64,000 bases of DNA from Tetrastigma voinierianum (GCA_016808115.1 JAEQBH010003956.1:310001-374000), one strand, 5' to 3'. Shown: positions 48,413 through 61,400, numbered from the stretch's first letter. A program made the numbers and translations. Notes: a model not told the origin generated them from the letters alone.

Positions 48413-48815
48413 TCGGAATTGAAAAGAGGCAGCAAAATCTTTGTTTTTCACCATCATCCGGAACTCCTTTCTCATCTTAGGCCAATAAGCTTATGCAATG
48501 TCGGCTACAAAGTGATCACTAAGACAATGACAAACAGATTAAAAGACTTGGGTCTTTATCTGAGAACCCCCCTCCCTCCATGGGTGTGCGGTGAAGTCAT
48601 TTCGGCATATGCTTGGATAGGATTTCCTGGCGGAGAGTTGGAGGGCTAAGTTCCTCGGCAGCACGAAAGGCAAACTCTAGCTGTCGGTGCTCCTGCGGCT
48701 CCACATCCATTCACGCTTACACCATGCAAGCTATACTCCTCCCTTTGGGGTTATGGGACAAAATTGACAAACTGGTTCGTAAATTCCTTTGGGAAGGAAC
48801 AAATGATAGAAAAGG
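48413..48815 (+). pseudogene. L1-type LINE reverse transcriptase, left fragment
   Basis: HHHPELLSHLRPISLCNVGYKV then ITKTMTNRLKDL (48440-48550) is the LRPISLCN...NRLK block of plant LINE RTs. After a deletion removing the catalytic YADD region, the frame continues with DRISWRRVGGLSS, STSIHAYTMQAILLPLGLWD, KIDKLVRKFLWEGTNDRKGF (48613-48815). hAT-1 cuts it after the GGG TTC codons. The reading resumes at 53027: KGF, then ICLLNWETVTSGKA. The 5' half of the LINE (ORF1, endonuclease) is missing, as usual for 5'-truncated insertions, but the internal deletion is a second loss. Confidence 0.8.
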
Positions 48816-48823
48816 GTTCATAT
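48816..48823 (+). repeat. hAT-1 target site duplication, left
   Basis: GTTCATAT, paired with GTCCATAT at 53027-53034 (7 of 8 bases). Confidence 0.75.
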
Positions 48824-51800
48824 CTCTGAAGCATGGATACGGCTACCTTGTGGAGTGTCAGGTGGCCTTCGGTTCTGTAGGACACACACGGCGAACACGC
48901 CGGATACGTGTACGTCGCCGTGGCGTATCGTTGACGGAAATGTTAGGTCGAAAAGTTTGTCTGGCTCAGACACGACGGAGACACGGCTTGGACACGTGAG
49001 ACCCAGTTTATGGGCTTTTTCTTCTTTGGGCTTAAAAAAACCCGAATTTGTCTTTTCCTCTTCTTCCTCAATGAGTAAAAAATGTGATTGTTCCTCTTCC
49101 TCAAATACACAAAAACCACACTGAAAGAAATTGGATTGGCCCAGGCTAGGGCTGGGAAGTGAGTGAGTGACAGCGCGGCCTTGAGATCGATGAGCCCGGC
49201 CAGCCTTGAACAACACAAGAGAAAAGGTGTGCTAAGTTCTTTTTTTTCTTCTTATTTTTTCAGACAAGGATCAATCAATTTCAACCTTAGGGGTTTTTTT
49301 TTCACCGGTGCATTTTTCTCATGATTCATGAACAAAGAAATCTTTGTGAACTCATCGGTCATCGCCCCAAGAATCATCTCATCTCTCACCCCGAAAAAAA
49401 TGGAAAAAATAAATTCAAATTACGAAATTGGTATCAAGATTAAAGAAGAAAGAAAAAAAAAGGAAGAAGGAATAAAGGAAGGAAGTCGGGAGGGTTGCGT
49501 GACCTTGGGCAAGGGGGAGGCCAAATCGCGGCATCCAGCGAAATTTCTTTGAGCGTGTTGTTGTGTCATAGCCATAGCCTTAGGGCAATTAAAGATACTT
49601 AGGTATTGAAGATATGTAAGGGTTTGGACTTTGGAGAGACAAATTTCCAAATTCTGGAATTTGGAAAGGGAGCAGTCGAGGCGAAGTTAGCACATGGAGC
49701 TGGGAGGAGCTCCTTCGACCTGGCGTCGCGGAGTCGGCCCCAGGACGCCGTCACGAACTCAATGCTGATAGTGCTTGTTCCACACGTTTTTCAATTCATT
49801 TTCAATTTTTCAATTCTGTTTCTTGATTCTTCCTAAGGCCCAAACAGCACCAATCATACCAGTAAAGGCACAAAACACTTTAAATAAAGGCTGTCAAAGC
49901 CCAAAGGTAAGCAGACTGACTTGTCCCCTTTGGAAAAAACTGGCCTTCTGACTACCCCTTGCCCCTTTGCAATATGTGTTCGTTTCACTATAATTTTTAT
50001 TGTGCAGTGATCTACAATCATAGGTCCAGTACTTTCTGGGAGGACAATTTTAAATGCTGGTTTCCTTAAAGTTTCTAGTCATTAAATTCTTACAAACAAC
50101 AAAGGAAAAACATAAAATACAGAAAATTTTCTTTTGGAATTTAGAGACAAAAATAGAAGTTGAAAAGTTGATAAAATGAATGAGTTGGAAGTTGAAATTT
50201 TCTTAAAAATCAGTTTATTTATTATTTATTCTTCGGCTTTGTCTAATTGCCTTCTATATACTTGCTTTTTATAGTTTATTAAGGAGAAATGGAGAACAAT
50301 TAGATTAGATTGTTTTATAATTTATTTTGAATTTCAACGAATGCAAACATGCAAATTTTATGGAATTACCTAATTCAATTAGGGTTTATGGATGGATCAA
50401 AAATTAGATTGATTAGGCTTTGAAATAATTTAGATTAATTTAAATGCATGATTTTTTTTTTTTATGATGCAGAATTATGCAATGAGTAGTAATTCTGAGC
50501 CTTCAATTGATCAACAGAATAATCAAGATAATAATGCTCCATTATGGAGGTTCGTCACGAGAGAAGCGAAATTGGGTAAAGGGGACGAAATGTTGCTTTT
50601 CAATGCAATTTTTTTAGACAAATATACAAAGGGTCATATTATAGAGTCAAGGCTTACTGTTGAAATTAAAGGCCAAGTTTCATCTTATACTAAAGTAACA
50701 AATGAAAATTTAGTTGAATCACGAAGGGTGATAGAGTGAACAAGGTGAAACAATCTAATCTTAAGCAAGTTCCTTTACCCACATCAAGAGCTGCAACATC
50801 TAATTTTGAGAATTCTTCTTCCAGTGCTAGTGCTAGTGCTATTGATCAAAAAGGAGAAAGGGGTCTATTGGATCAATTGAGAAGGCATTCAATATGGGTG
50901 CATGTAAAAATAGTCAGCCAGTGGATAGTTAGGATGTTTCTGTTTCAGGGGGTTGTGCTTTCACTTTGCTGAATCTTATTATGCTCATGCCTTTAAAAGT
51001 GCAAGTCAACTTCCAGGTTATGTCCCATCAAGGTATAATGCATTAAGAACTACATTATTGCAGAAGGAGAAGAGTAATATTGAGAATTTATTGGAACCAA
51101 TCAAGAACACTTGGAATGAGAAATGAGTGAGCATTTGCAGTGATGGATGGTCAGATGCTCAAAGAAGACCACTTATTAACATCATGGCGATTTAAGAAAG
51201 TGGGCCAATGCTTTTGAAAGCAATAAACTGTGAAGGGGAGACTAAGGACAAGCACTTTATAGCTGATTTGTTGATTAACACTATCGAGATTGGTCCTCGA
51301 AGTAGTTGAGTTATAAGCGATAATCTTAGCATTTCGTAATGAAGACATTAATGGAAGCAAAGTTTAAGGCCACTATCTTTTGGACCTCGTGTGGTTGTGC
51401 TCGATCTTGCTTTGAAGAACATAGAATGCGCCCCGTGGCCCCTTTTGAGAATGTGATGATGTGATGGAGCAAGCGTGGTTGGATCTCTCGGGTTTCAAGT
51501 GATGCCTCTTTCATCGAAATTTCATTATGAATCATGCGGTAAGTTGTCGATGTATAATAATCATTGCGAGTTGAAGTTACTTTAATTAAGCGATACCGTT
51601 TTGCTTCAACTATTGTTATGCTTAAGCGATTTAAGACAATAAAAAATAGGCTTTGACGATTAGTGATAAGTGAAGAATGGATATGTATAAAAGAAGATGA
51701 TGTAGTGAAGCTAAAGAGTAAAGGGATAAAATCCTAAATGAAGACTTTTGGATGGATGTGGATTATATCCTCGACTCTGACTCTCATGTATGAATGTTTT

Positions 51801-53026
51801 AGATTAGCAGTGTAGACCGACATATATATAATGTTATAGTGGTGGGATTCGATGATCGAAAAAGAAGGAAGTCATTTATAAGAAGAACATAAAGCTTCTA
51901 AAATTCAAGGTATAATTAAGATTTATTAGTTAAATATTTTAGTTTTGATTGAAAGTTTTTATTATATTTGAACTTATATGAATCGTTTTTTAATAAAACT
52001 TGTAGGTTTTTTGATATTGTGAATGGAATCTTTGTGGAAAGATGGACTAAAACCACACACCTTTACATTTCTTAGCTCATTCCTTAAATCCAAGGTAATC
52101 TTAAGAGTTTAAATTGTAGACTTTGATAATTTAAATATAAATGATATTCTATGATGTTTAACTTTTTATAAATTATGTCATAACTCAACTTATAGGTATT
52201 ATAGTCAACAATGGCTTGATGAGTCTCATGATTGTGTTCCACCAGATCGAGATATGGAAGTATTAAGAGAAATAAAAAAATGTTTTTAGAGATATTTTTC
52301 AAGTGAAGTTGAAAGGAGGAGAGCAAATGAGGAGTATGCTACTTTTTCTGCATGCTTGGAATATTTTTCTAGTAGTGATTCCATCAATGACAGGTGGCAC
52401 ATGAGTCCTATTAAATGGCGGATTGTTCATGGAACTTTCACACCAATGCTTCAATCTATAGCATTGAAATTGCTAGGACGACCTTGTTCATCCTCATGTT
52501 GTGAAATAAATTTGAGCACATATAATTTCATTCACTCCATGAGGAGAAACAAGTTGACACCCCAAAGAGCTGAAGACTTTGTTTATGTCCATAACAATCT
52601 TCGACAAAAGTAAGTGAGGACTACAAACTATAATGAAGGCGAATCTAAAATGTGGGACATTGGAGGAGATGGTTTTGACTCAATGGATATAGAAAATGCT
52701 GGAATTCTTGAGATTGCGGATCTATCTCTTAATGAACCTGAACTGGAAGCCATTTTATTTTATTCATAAGGAAATGCTAGTCTTTAGTTTTAGTATTACT
52801 TATGTTTGTTTTTGAATATTTGTAAAAACAATGTTTGTTTAAGCACTTGTTTTTTATTTATCTAAATTGATTTTTAAGGACAATATTTGTAAGAATAATT
52901 ATTTTTATTTTATCTTATTATGTCGTGTCCTTGTCATATTCATATCCTGGTTTTTTGAAATTTACCGTGTCCCCATGTCCCGCCGTGTCGTATCTCCGTG
53001 GCCGTATCCATGTCCGTGCTTCTTAG
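48824..53026 (+). mobile_element. hAT-1 DNA transposon (4203 bp)
   Basis: Terminal inverted repeats CTCTGAAGCATGG and (minus) CTAAGAAGCACGG, with an 8-bp target duplication. Subterminal zones at 48850-48990 and 52920-53015 are rich in GGACACG/CGTGTCC and related motifs, normally the transposase binding region of such hAT families. The transposase remnant lies at 50464-52769. 49000-50460 is the 5' non-coding part and 52770-52920 the 3' part; I see no other gene in either. Confidence 0.85.
50464..52769 (+). pseudogene. hAT-1 transposase
   Basis: The N-terminal frame 50464-50739 (WRFVTREAKLGKGDEM, KGQVSSYTKVTNENLVESRRVIE) is a worn BED-type zinc finger whose cysteines are mostly lost. A serine-rich linker follows (ENSSSSASASAIDQK). 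The middle domain near 50950-51300 reads FHFAESYYAHAFKSASQLPGY and TLLQKEKSNIENLLEP, SICSDGWSDAQRRPLINIM, the DUF659-type block. Two small introns keep GT...AG ends (51910-52005 and 52095-52195). The C-terminal dimerisation domain is well preserved at 52330-52613: WRIVHGTFTPMLQSIALKLL, then SSSCCEINLSTYNFIHSMRR, TPQRAEDFVYVHNNLR. The final acidic tail ends at 52769. Stops and frameshifts between 51000 and 51900 kill the gene. Confidence 0.85.
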
Positions 53027-53034
53027 GTCCATAT

Positions 53035-53076
53035 GTCTTCTCAATTGGGAGACGGTAACTAGTGGGAAGGCCTAAG
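53035..53076 (+). pseudogene. LINE fragment between the two hAT elements
   Basis: The 50-odd bases (with the 8-bp duplication) encode the C-side of KGFICLLNWETVTSGKA, continuing the LINE frame left at 48815. Confidence 0.75.
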
Positions 53077-53094
53077 TAGGGGTGCTAATGATGC

Positions 53095-53375
53095 AAGTCA
53101 AGCTCGAGTTCAGCTAAGCTCGACTTGAACTCGAAAACTCGAATCCGAGCTCGACTCGAGCTCAGCTACATGACGAAAAATGGCTGAATCCGAACTCGAA
53201 AACGTAAAACTCGAACTCGGCTCGAGCTCAAACTCGAGTCATGCTCGAACTCGACTCGAGCTCGAACTCGAACTCGACTCAAGCTCGAACTCGAACTCGA
53301 CTCGAGCTCGAACTCGAACTCGAGCTTGAACTCGACTCAAGCTCGAACTCGAGCTCAAGCTTGAATTTGAATTGA
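53095..53375. repeat. Subterminal tandem array of CTCGAACTCGA units
   Basis: About 280 bp built from overlapping GAGCTCGAACTCGACTCGA-like decamers with scattered changes. It is palindromic at the unit level and sits just inside the hAT-2 terminus. Confidence 0.85.
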
Positions 53376-54009
53376 ACACAACTCGATATTGGACCATGTC
53401 ATTTTCAAAACCGGGTCTCACTGAATTCAGTAGTGTTATCCATATAAAGCAGGAATATGAATAATGGGAGAGCAAATTCTGATGAGTCCAAAAACACAAA
53501 AATCGAGTGCGGTCACTACAACATCCTAAAACTTTAGTTTTAAGTAATCTACACATAGACTATCATTAAACAAATACACTTGAAAGCATATTCTTAGGAT
53601 CTGACTTCAAATAATCCCGATAACATGATAGGTGCTAGGTTTCAAGGGCTACAATGATCATGAAAATGTGATATAACCTCCCTAGTCAAACTAAATAGTG
53701 ATCAACCAAAAAGCCCATCAAACATCTTCCACAAACACCTACAAACATAACAGTTTGTTATTAATAATATTTAACTCTGTAAGAAAGCATCAAGTAATAA
53801 ATAAAGTGAAGTAAAAATATGACTCAGAATTTTAATTTCATAATCAAAACCTATTGAGTTGTCAGTTTGTCAATTCCTTTGGAGGTATTGGGAATTGGGA
53901 TAAGAATTTCTTTAGGTTGATCTTCATCTTTGTTCTACAATAATATCACAATGTAAGTATTTATACATTAAAAAAAAAGCGAACTAAAATGATTAACAAG
54001 TAGTTCTTA

Positions 54010-56119
54010 CCTTGTTCTTTCTTTCCTCCACATGGAGGGATCACGATCACCTGTGCATATCAACATTTTGCCTTTGTTTTTAAGGCAAGTGAAGACCTGG
54101 GATCTATTACCACGACCTCAGGCACTAAAGTTGCCTCGGAAGCCACGTGGTGATTGGAGCGACCAAAACATTTCTTTGCCCAACTTAGATGAAATAAGAA
54201 ATCTTCATAGATTTTCCTTCCACCAAGCCAAGGCATCAAATTTATAATCTTGAAATGAAAAGCCCCTCATCCAAGATACACATCAAGTTGATTTCATAGG
54301 TTGCTTCTTGCCCACTTCTAACCACTTGCCAGTTCTAACAAACTACTTGATGTACTTCCTCCTTCATGAGCATTTAAAGCGATTCACATTCAGCACTTTC
54401 TTGTGATAAAAGAAGAATGCATTCTGCATATTCATCATAAAGTTGATACATGACATCTCTAACTTTACTAATGTTCTCCCGAGCTACATGCGAAGAAAAC
54501 ATTTTGGGGAATGTAATCTCTAGAGCCCTCATTTTCAATCTAGGGTCCATCACCGCTCCTATTGCCATTAACATATTGCATTCACCCCAATACTTGTCAA
54601 ACCTTTGTTTCATGTTTTGAACCATACTCTAAAAAATCATCGGAAAGACTGAATTTTTATCCAACAACACTTTAATCCTATGCACCTCACTGAAACAAGT
54701 TAAGTTGGATATTCCAAAACCTGATATAATATTAGTAATATCTTTAAAAACTTTTAAGACTTGAAGCAATTTCTCAATCTTTTCCCACTCATCATCATTA
54801 GGACAACAACCATAATTATGATCATGTAAAGCATATATAGGAAATACCTTTCTAAACTTGATAGCACAATCCAACATGTCATAAATTGAATTCCAATGAG
54901 TCATGCATTCCAAGGACTAATTTTTCGCTCTTGCACGTTGTATTGGCTAGCAAGTTCACTTAAACCGTTTGATCGTACACTCACTTGAATTCAAAGTCCG
55001 CGATTTCATGGACTTTTGCAATGATCTTTCTTCCTTGTTCAAGACCATGTTGAACCATTATGTGAGATATGTACTTTAATAACGGACATGAAATAACCTT
55101 CCATTGCATAGAAGCCTTTCATTAGATGCAAAATTATCCTTTAGAATCTGAATACAGAATCATTTGTAACTGCGTTGTCATTGAAATTGTGAAAACCTAA
55201 GAGAATGAAAAGAAATTATTGATTAGTTCACAAATCACAACTAAAAAAAATACTAATATAAGTATAGCAAAAAATATAAGCACACTTACTTTGTTCTCAA
55301 TTTCCCACTCCCTTAAACATGTTAAAGATGCAATCGACTATGTTAGCACCTTTCGTGGAGGAGGTAAAGTGGACAAAGTTGAAGCGTAAACCACAGAAGC
55401 TTCAATCAAGATCCATAAAATGAGAATTTATTAAAACTATATATTTGATCCTTTATATTACGACCGCCACAAATGTAGTCAAACTAATTCGAATCCACCA
55501 TTTTCAACAATGCTTTTAGCTTCTTCTTCTCAAAATCGTAGACTTTGAAGAATGCATTCTTATGGTGTGTGAGACACACTAGTCCTTGTGGTATTCCCTA
55601 GCTTCATCATCAAGTTAAATCCTTCCTCTTCTACAATAGTGAAATGATGCTCATCGTCGTGAGCCAATGTCATCCTCTCTCATCTTTAACATGTCAATTT
55701 ACCATTATGCAGCAACAAATCCAGATTGGTTTAATGCAGATACTTAAATCAGATGGTAAAAAAATTAATCATTTGTTGTTGCTTCAAGTGTAATGCCTTT
55801 TTTGAACAAGTGTCTAAATGTCGATTCAAATGAGTAGTGCTTTTAGTTGCCAAGATAGAAAGAGGAGATTTACAATATTTACACCTTGCTTTCCATTTCC
55901 CTTTTATCATTTCGAGGTTGAGAATATCCCAGGCACTGATCTTCGGTCTCTTAAAATGTTGGAAAGGGTTTTTCAACCTCAGCTTCTTTTCGATGTAGTG
56001 ATAGAATTGGGTTCACTAGTTTCCAAATTAACATCTTTCACTTTCATTAAGTTCATCGATTCCTTAATCTCATCCTCGATATTCACACTTGAAACTCCTC
56101 TACTCTTGAAGTGTCCATG
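54010..56119 (-). pseudogene. hAT-2 transposase
   Basis: The N-terminal frame near 55976-55749 reads FQHFKRPKISAWDILNLEM then KWKARCKYCKSPLS and TTHLNRHLDTCSKKAL, a good BED zinc finger with Cys-X2-Cys and His-X3-His. The central region at 54913-54629 has MECMTHWNSIYDMLDCAIKF, KIEKLLQVLKVFKDITNIIS; 54625-54374 has FDKYWGECNMLMAIGAVMDP, RLKMRALEITFPK, the segment before the dimerisation domain in the RICESLEEPER/Ac branch. The C-terminal domain at about 54340-54010 is frame-broken (FDALAWWKEN, then LICTGDRDP). It differs in lineage and strand from hAT-1. Confidence 0.8.
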
Positions 56120-58602
56120 GGGTATTTGAAGATGTTTGGTCACTAAGAACTGGAACGATGCAGGAAATACATATGATAAACTCCGCTAGTCATTATAACA
56201 ACATAGTATAGACAAGGAACAAAACATATGTAATGGCTAAAACATCCCATTATTCAAACTCCTTCCCCCATTCAAACTCATTAATTGAATACAAAGCGAC
56301 TTATATATATACATACCATAACATCTATACTTGGAGTTAAATGTTTTTGTGGCTTATTGACTCGAGTCAATGCAATTACCAATCACCCAAAAATTAAAGC
56401 ACATACTTCTTGCTTAACTTCAAGAACTACAATACATATATTTAAATCCTCGAGTATTCCCCGAAATATTTAAAGAAAAAAAAATCTTTAACAAGCAATA
56501 CAAACCGTGGAAAAAAAATTCCAAATGAGCAATAATAAATCTTTGTTTAGCATAGCCAGTGCGAGAAACAATCATCTTTGATTAAATTATTGTAATATTT
56601 TTGATTTAAATGGAACTTTTTGGTGAAAGTTTGAAAGATTTCAAGTCATGTGATTTAAAAATCCATTCAATCAATACTGATATTTTGGAATTTTACTTTT
56701 CAAATCAAATCAATCAAGGTTCTAACTTCTATCCGTATCGACTTTACATCTGTAGCTCAAATGCAAAATATCGAATTGGCGCCTTTGATCTACAACATAA
56801 TACATAAATAATTAAAATTAACATGGAGCCTACCCTCTTAAACTACAATCGAAACTGAAAAGCAACAAGAAATTAAAACATTAACTTAAATCGACAATAT
56901 TTGAAAACATTTAACTGCATAGAGAGAGATTCTTTAAACACAATCTTATCAGAATAAGGCACCAGAAAAATATATGTCTGTGAGCAAGACAAAGGAACCA
57001 AAAGAATACTCGAATCACGGATCTAAACAACAACAAACAAAGATCAAAGCAAGCCATTTTGGGACTCAAATCGTCCTGTTAATGTATTTGAAAATGGAAG
57101 GGGGATAATAGAAATGTTTACTGTGAGAGACCTTTGATTTGCGGATGGAAAGAACGAAATCAAACCCGAAAAGCCCTATTTTAACAACCTAAAAGTAGGC
57201 CTCGTTTCCACCTTCCTTAACCGATGAAACCTTCTTAGCGAGATGAGGATGACAATGGAAGAATAAGAGAAAGAAATGAAGAAAGAAGAGAGTGCGTGCT
57301 TGGCCGAAAGAGGAAGAAATGTAGTCTCTAGGGTTTTTTTTTTTTTATTAAATGGACAGTAGAGATTAGAGAATAGAGATGATATTCTAAAATATCATTT
57401 ATCCGTTTATATATATACAAAAACTAATTTTGTCAAGGGGAAGGATTTCAACCCTTATATATATGTTTCTTTTTTTTTAAAATCCAGGGGCATTTATCCC
57501 TAAGCCCCCATAGATCTGCCCCTCTTTCTACTTATATTGAGGTCAAGGTCCAGATCCAGTTAAATCCCATTTAGATTTTAGAATTTGTCTCATCATTAAT
57601 TATTTTTTTCACATATTTCACAAGATAAAGTATTTACACCATAAGCCTTACTTAGATCTATCCGATTTGGAGTTGTAGACTGTCAAAATCTAGTTAACTT
57701 AATTACTCAAGGAATTTAAAATCTATCCGATAAGAATTATTTAAAATCTAGTTAACTTAATTACTCAGAATTTATTATTTCATTTTTCAAGATACAATCT
57801 TTCAATATTATTTCCATTTTTTATTTTATTTTAAAATTATAAATAATTTTAATTTATAAAATTCTAAGGATTAATCCTCAATTGTCTTTTGTTGTATTGA
57901 AGAATTACTAAAAACTTATTTGATAGTTGTAACAGCAATACCGTTAAGTCTCTAATAATGCATCTAAAGTTGATTGAACTTTATGCTTGGTATCGTTTAT
58001 CAAAATGGAGTACGCGCCATAGAGTGGGGAATAATGATGTGAGATGAGCTCATTTCGACTGGGTAACATTTAGTCGGTACCGGCTCCGAGATGATTTTGA
58101 CCCGATCTTTCGAGTCCAGTAGTCGTAGTGTCGTGCAATTCTTTACTAATTATTATATATATCAGCTTTAGGAGAATCGGTATATGAAATATATATATAT
58201 ATATATATTTATCACATTTATAATACTAACTTATTAATATAATTTGTAGGAATAATATCATATTCTCTTAAATCTTTTAAAAATTAATTATTTTTAAAAT
58301 AAATATATTTATAACTAAATAAATAATGAAAATTTATAATTTTTAAGAATATAAAATAGAAATATATTATTTGACATCCTCTAAAGTAAAGATATCAAAT
58401 TTTTTAAAAAAAACTTTTAAAATTTTATATCTGAAAATATTTTCCAGATTCTCATGAGGGCTTTTCGAGTAAATTCTGAGTTCTTTCCATTCATTCGATG
58501 CTTGTTCAGGGTTAAATTTCATTCAGTCGAGTTTGTAGAGTTTTGATCGAGTCGAGTTCGAATAGGCACCATGAGTTATGCCATTCGTTCTTGCGCAAGC
58601 GC

Positions 58603-60130
58603 AGTAGTAGGACTCGGGATCAAAAGGATGCATTAGTGAAACTTAGCTTTCATGGCAAAGTTGGGATGGAGACTGCTAAAGCCTATAGGCAAAAATCATC
58701 AGGAGCAAATACGTGGGGATAAAGGTGCAAAAGCAGTGCTCCTCAAATGCTTGGAGAGGCATTACGTCAGCTTCGGGGATCCTGGAAAATGGCATTAAGG
58801 GCAAAAATTTACAATGGTGAAAACACTCTTTTTTGGAGGGAAATCTGGGTGGGTGATTCTGGGTTAAAGGATGCTGCCCTACAAGATCTACCCACAACGG
58901 AGTCATTCAAAAGGATGAGAGACTTGGTCAACGGAAGGGGATGGAAATGGGAAGTACTTGATAGCCTCCTCCCTCACCAGGTGCTGAATCGGATTGCCCC
59001 AGTCCTGGTTAGCGACAATCGATTCTAACGACGGTTTCAACTGGGGAATTACATCGGAGGGGCTATTTACGGTCAAATCCGCTTATACTATAGTTGTAGG
59101 TAACCCAACGCCAACCGTCAATGGATTATGGACAACAATCTGGAAATTGAAGGTACCCCAAAGAACCAGAATTTTGATGTTGGTGATCCTCCATGACAAA
59201 CTTATGACAAATAAGGAGAGACATCGGAGGGGAATAGCTCCAAATCCTTTCTGTCTCTGCTGTCAGAGTGAAGTAGAAGATCACTTATTCAGGTATTGCA
59301 CCAGGGTAAGACCCCTATGGCCTCAGATTATGGGAAATCAGTTGTGGTGTCAAGCGCAAGGATCCTCTTTCAGGGACAGTTTTGCCTGGAATATGAAAAC
59401 AAATAAAGTAACAGGAATAACTAGAGCTTGGGAGGTTCAATTTTCTATGTGCCTATGGTGGATTTGGAGATGGCGAAACGACTGTATCTTCAAAAACATG
59501 AGGCCGGATATGCTGAACAAAGTGTCGATGTTGAAGAATTCCATCCGAGAAGTCAACTCAGTGTTCTCAAACCTGGTTATCGTAAGGTAGAAGAGGTACC
59601 CTAACTACTAAGTGGGTTGGCTGGAGTCCCCCACAACAAGACTGATTTAAACTCAACACAGATGGGTGCCTGAAAGGGAAAGAAAATATGACTGGAGGAG
59701 GAGGAGGCATTCTAAGGGACTGCAATGGCAATTGGGTTAGTGGATTCTCTATCAGACTTGGCACGTGTTCGTCGTTAAAGGCAGAACTTTAGGCAATAAT
59801 TCATGGCCTACAGCTAGCATGGGACAAGGGCAGCATATAACTGATCGCAGAAACAGTCTCTCCTAGCTTATAAAGAGATTATAGTTCAGAGCACCGAAAG
59901 CAGCCGGCATATATAGCAACCTGATTAAGGAATGCTGCAAGATCCTCAAACGCAACTGGACAGTGGAAATGAGGCATATATACCGCCAGATGAATCAAGC
60001 GGCAGATTTCATGCCCAGCCTTGCGCCAAATCTCCACAACAGAGAGCTTCATATTTGGCCAGCACCACCGACGTCGGGAATCACCAGTCTGTTATGGAAG
60101 GATAGGAGAGGCATCCATCCTCATGCCTAG
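58603..60130 (+). pseudogene. L1-type LINE, C-terminal half (zf-RVT and RNase H)
   Basis: It begins VVGLGIKRMH then NLAFMAKLGWRLLK, continuing the frame interrupted at 53076. Next come the 58747-59028 piece (LRAKIYNGENTLFWREIWVGD) and 58994-59590 (FNWGITSEGLFTVKSAYTIV, WKLKVPQRTRILMLVILHDK, CLCCQSEVEDHLFRYC), the zinc-binding reverse-transcriptase tail found in plant LINEs. After a frame break, 59640-60130 encodes an RNase H domain (FKLNTDGCLKGKENMTGGGG, ILRDCNGNWVSGFSIRLGTC, SSLKAEL, MNQAADFMPSLAP) ending PHA. An A-rich tail (about 60180-60195) marks the 3' end. It is decayed by stops and frameshifts. Confidence 0.85.
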
Positions 60131-61031
60131 AGGAGTTGTTGACTCTCTTGTCCCTTAGGGTAAACCCCCCTCCCTTGGAATAAAAAATAAATTAAAATAT
60201 TAAACAAAATAATATATTTAAAATATATAAATTTAAATCTAACAAATTTTTAATGATTTTTAAATTAAACATATATAACCGGTTTTCATTTTTGGCCAAA
60301 GTAAAGGAGTTTCCAATGCTAGGTCAGGGGAGGAAGAAAAATTATTATTATTTAAAAAAAAAAAAACCATTGACATTCCATTGGATATAAAACTATCATT
60401 CTTAGGTCCATAATTTTCTCTTATTCTATAATTACGTATTAATCAAAATGATAAATACTTTTAATAATTACATATTCTGATCCATTTAGCCCCATAGGCC
60501 GGGTTGGGCCAGCTTTTTTAGGTGATCCGAATAAAAAGTGGACCTATTAGGCTTGGGGCTGAGCTATTTTCCAGCTCAACGCCCCTTCAGTTAAGAAGTC
60601 GACAAGTATTCCATCTATGGTAAATCAAAACGAGGAAAATAGTTATTATAAGGGGCTTTAGTTTTTTAACTAAAATCGATGTGGGACACATGCTTCTCAT
60701 AAAAAAAATCAAACAGGCAATGTGATTCCAGATCACACGCTGAAGAAAACAAGTTATAACAGCCAATTATACACTGTTTTAAATTATTTTTCAAAATAAA
60801 AAAAATCTATGTTTCTCAAAAATATTTATAATATTAAATAAAAAATATAATATTTTTTAAAATTATAGAAGTAGTTAGAATTGATAAACCAACTTTATTT
60901 TATTTTGGATATATTTAAATTTAAATATGATATATATTTTAATAAAAATTCAAATATCAATATTTTTATTTTATTTTTTGAAATCATTTATATTTATATT
61001 TGAATCTTAATAATATCAAAAACAAATTTTG

Positions 61032-61035
<4 letters not shown>

Positions 61036-61111
<76 letters not shown>
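61036..61111. repeat. (TA)n microsatellite
   Basis: About 76 bp, uninterrupted. Confidence 0.95.
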
Positions 61112-61114
<3 letters not shown>

Positions 61115-61328
61115 AAATAATAATATTTTTATTGATTTTCAAGATAAAATAAAAATAATATTCATAATATTAAATAAAAGAAAATAACGTTTTCCCAACT
61201 TTCTTTTATTCTGAATGTATTGAAATTTAAATATGAGATATATATTAATAAAAATTCAAATATCAATATACTTATATTTATATTTGAATCTTGATAATAT
61301 ATAAAAACAAATTATTACTTTTATGACA

Positions 61329-61332
<4 letters not shown>

Positions 61333-61395
<63 letters not shown>
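61333..61395. repeat. (TA)n microsatellite
   Basis: About 63 bp, uninterrupted; it follows the second member of the duplicated AT-rich block. Confidence 0.95.

Positions 61396-61400
<5 letters not shown>

Larger units (their letters stand above)
53077..58600 (-). mobile_element. hAT-2 DNA transposon
   Basis: The left end TAGGGGTGCTAATG follows the LINE phrase GGGAAGGCC. The right end is less clear: TCGAGTCGAGTTCG at 58548 mirrors the left subterminal motifs, and LINE sequence resumes by about 58603 (GTAGTAGGACTCGGG). The transposase runs on the minus strand (56119-54010). 53400-54000 and 56130-58450 hold no gene I recognise; 57200-57350 with its GA-rich text and T-run looks like the 5' leader. 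A CGAG-rich array marks the left subterminal zone. Confidence 0.7.

Noticed and set aside
48818..49218. Minus- and plus-strand frames near the hAT-1 left end
   Set aside because: They cover the hAT terminal and subterminal repeats and cross the LINE/hAT junction.
53239..53556. 105-residue minus-strand frame rich in Arg, Glu and Ser
   Set aside because: Translation of the CTCGAACTCGA array inside hAT-2.
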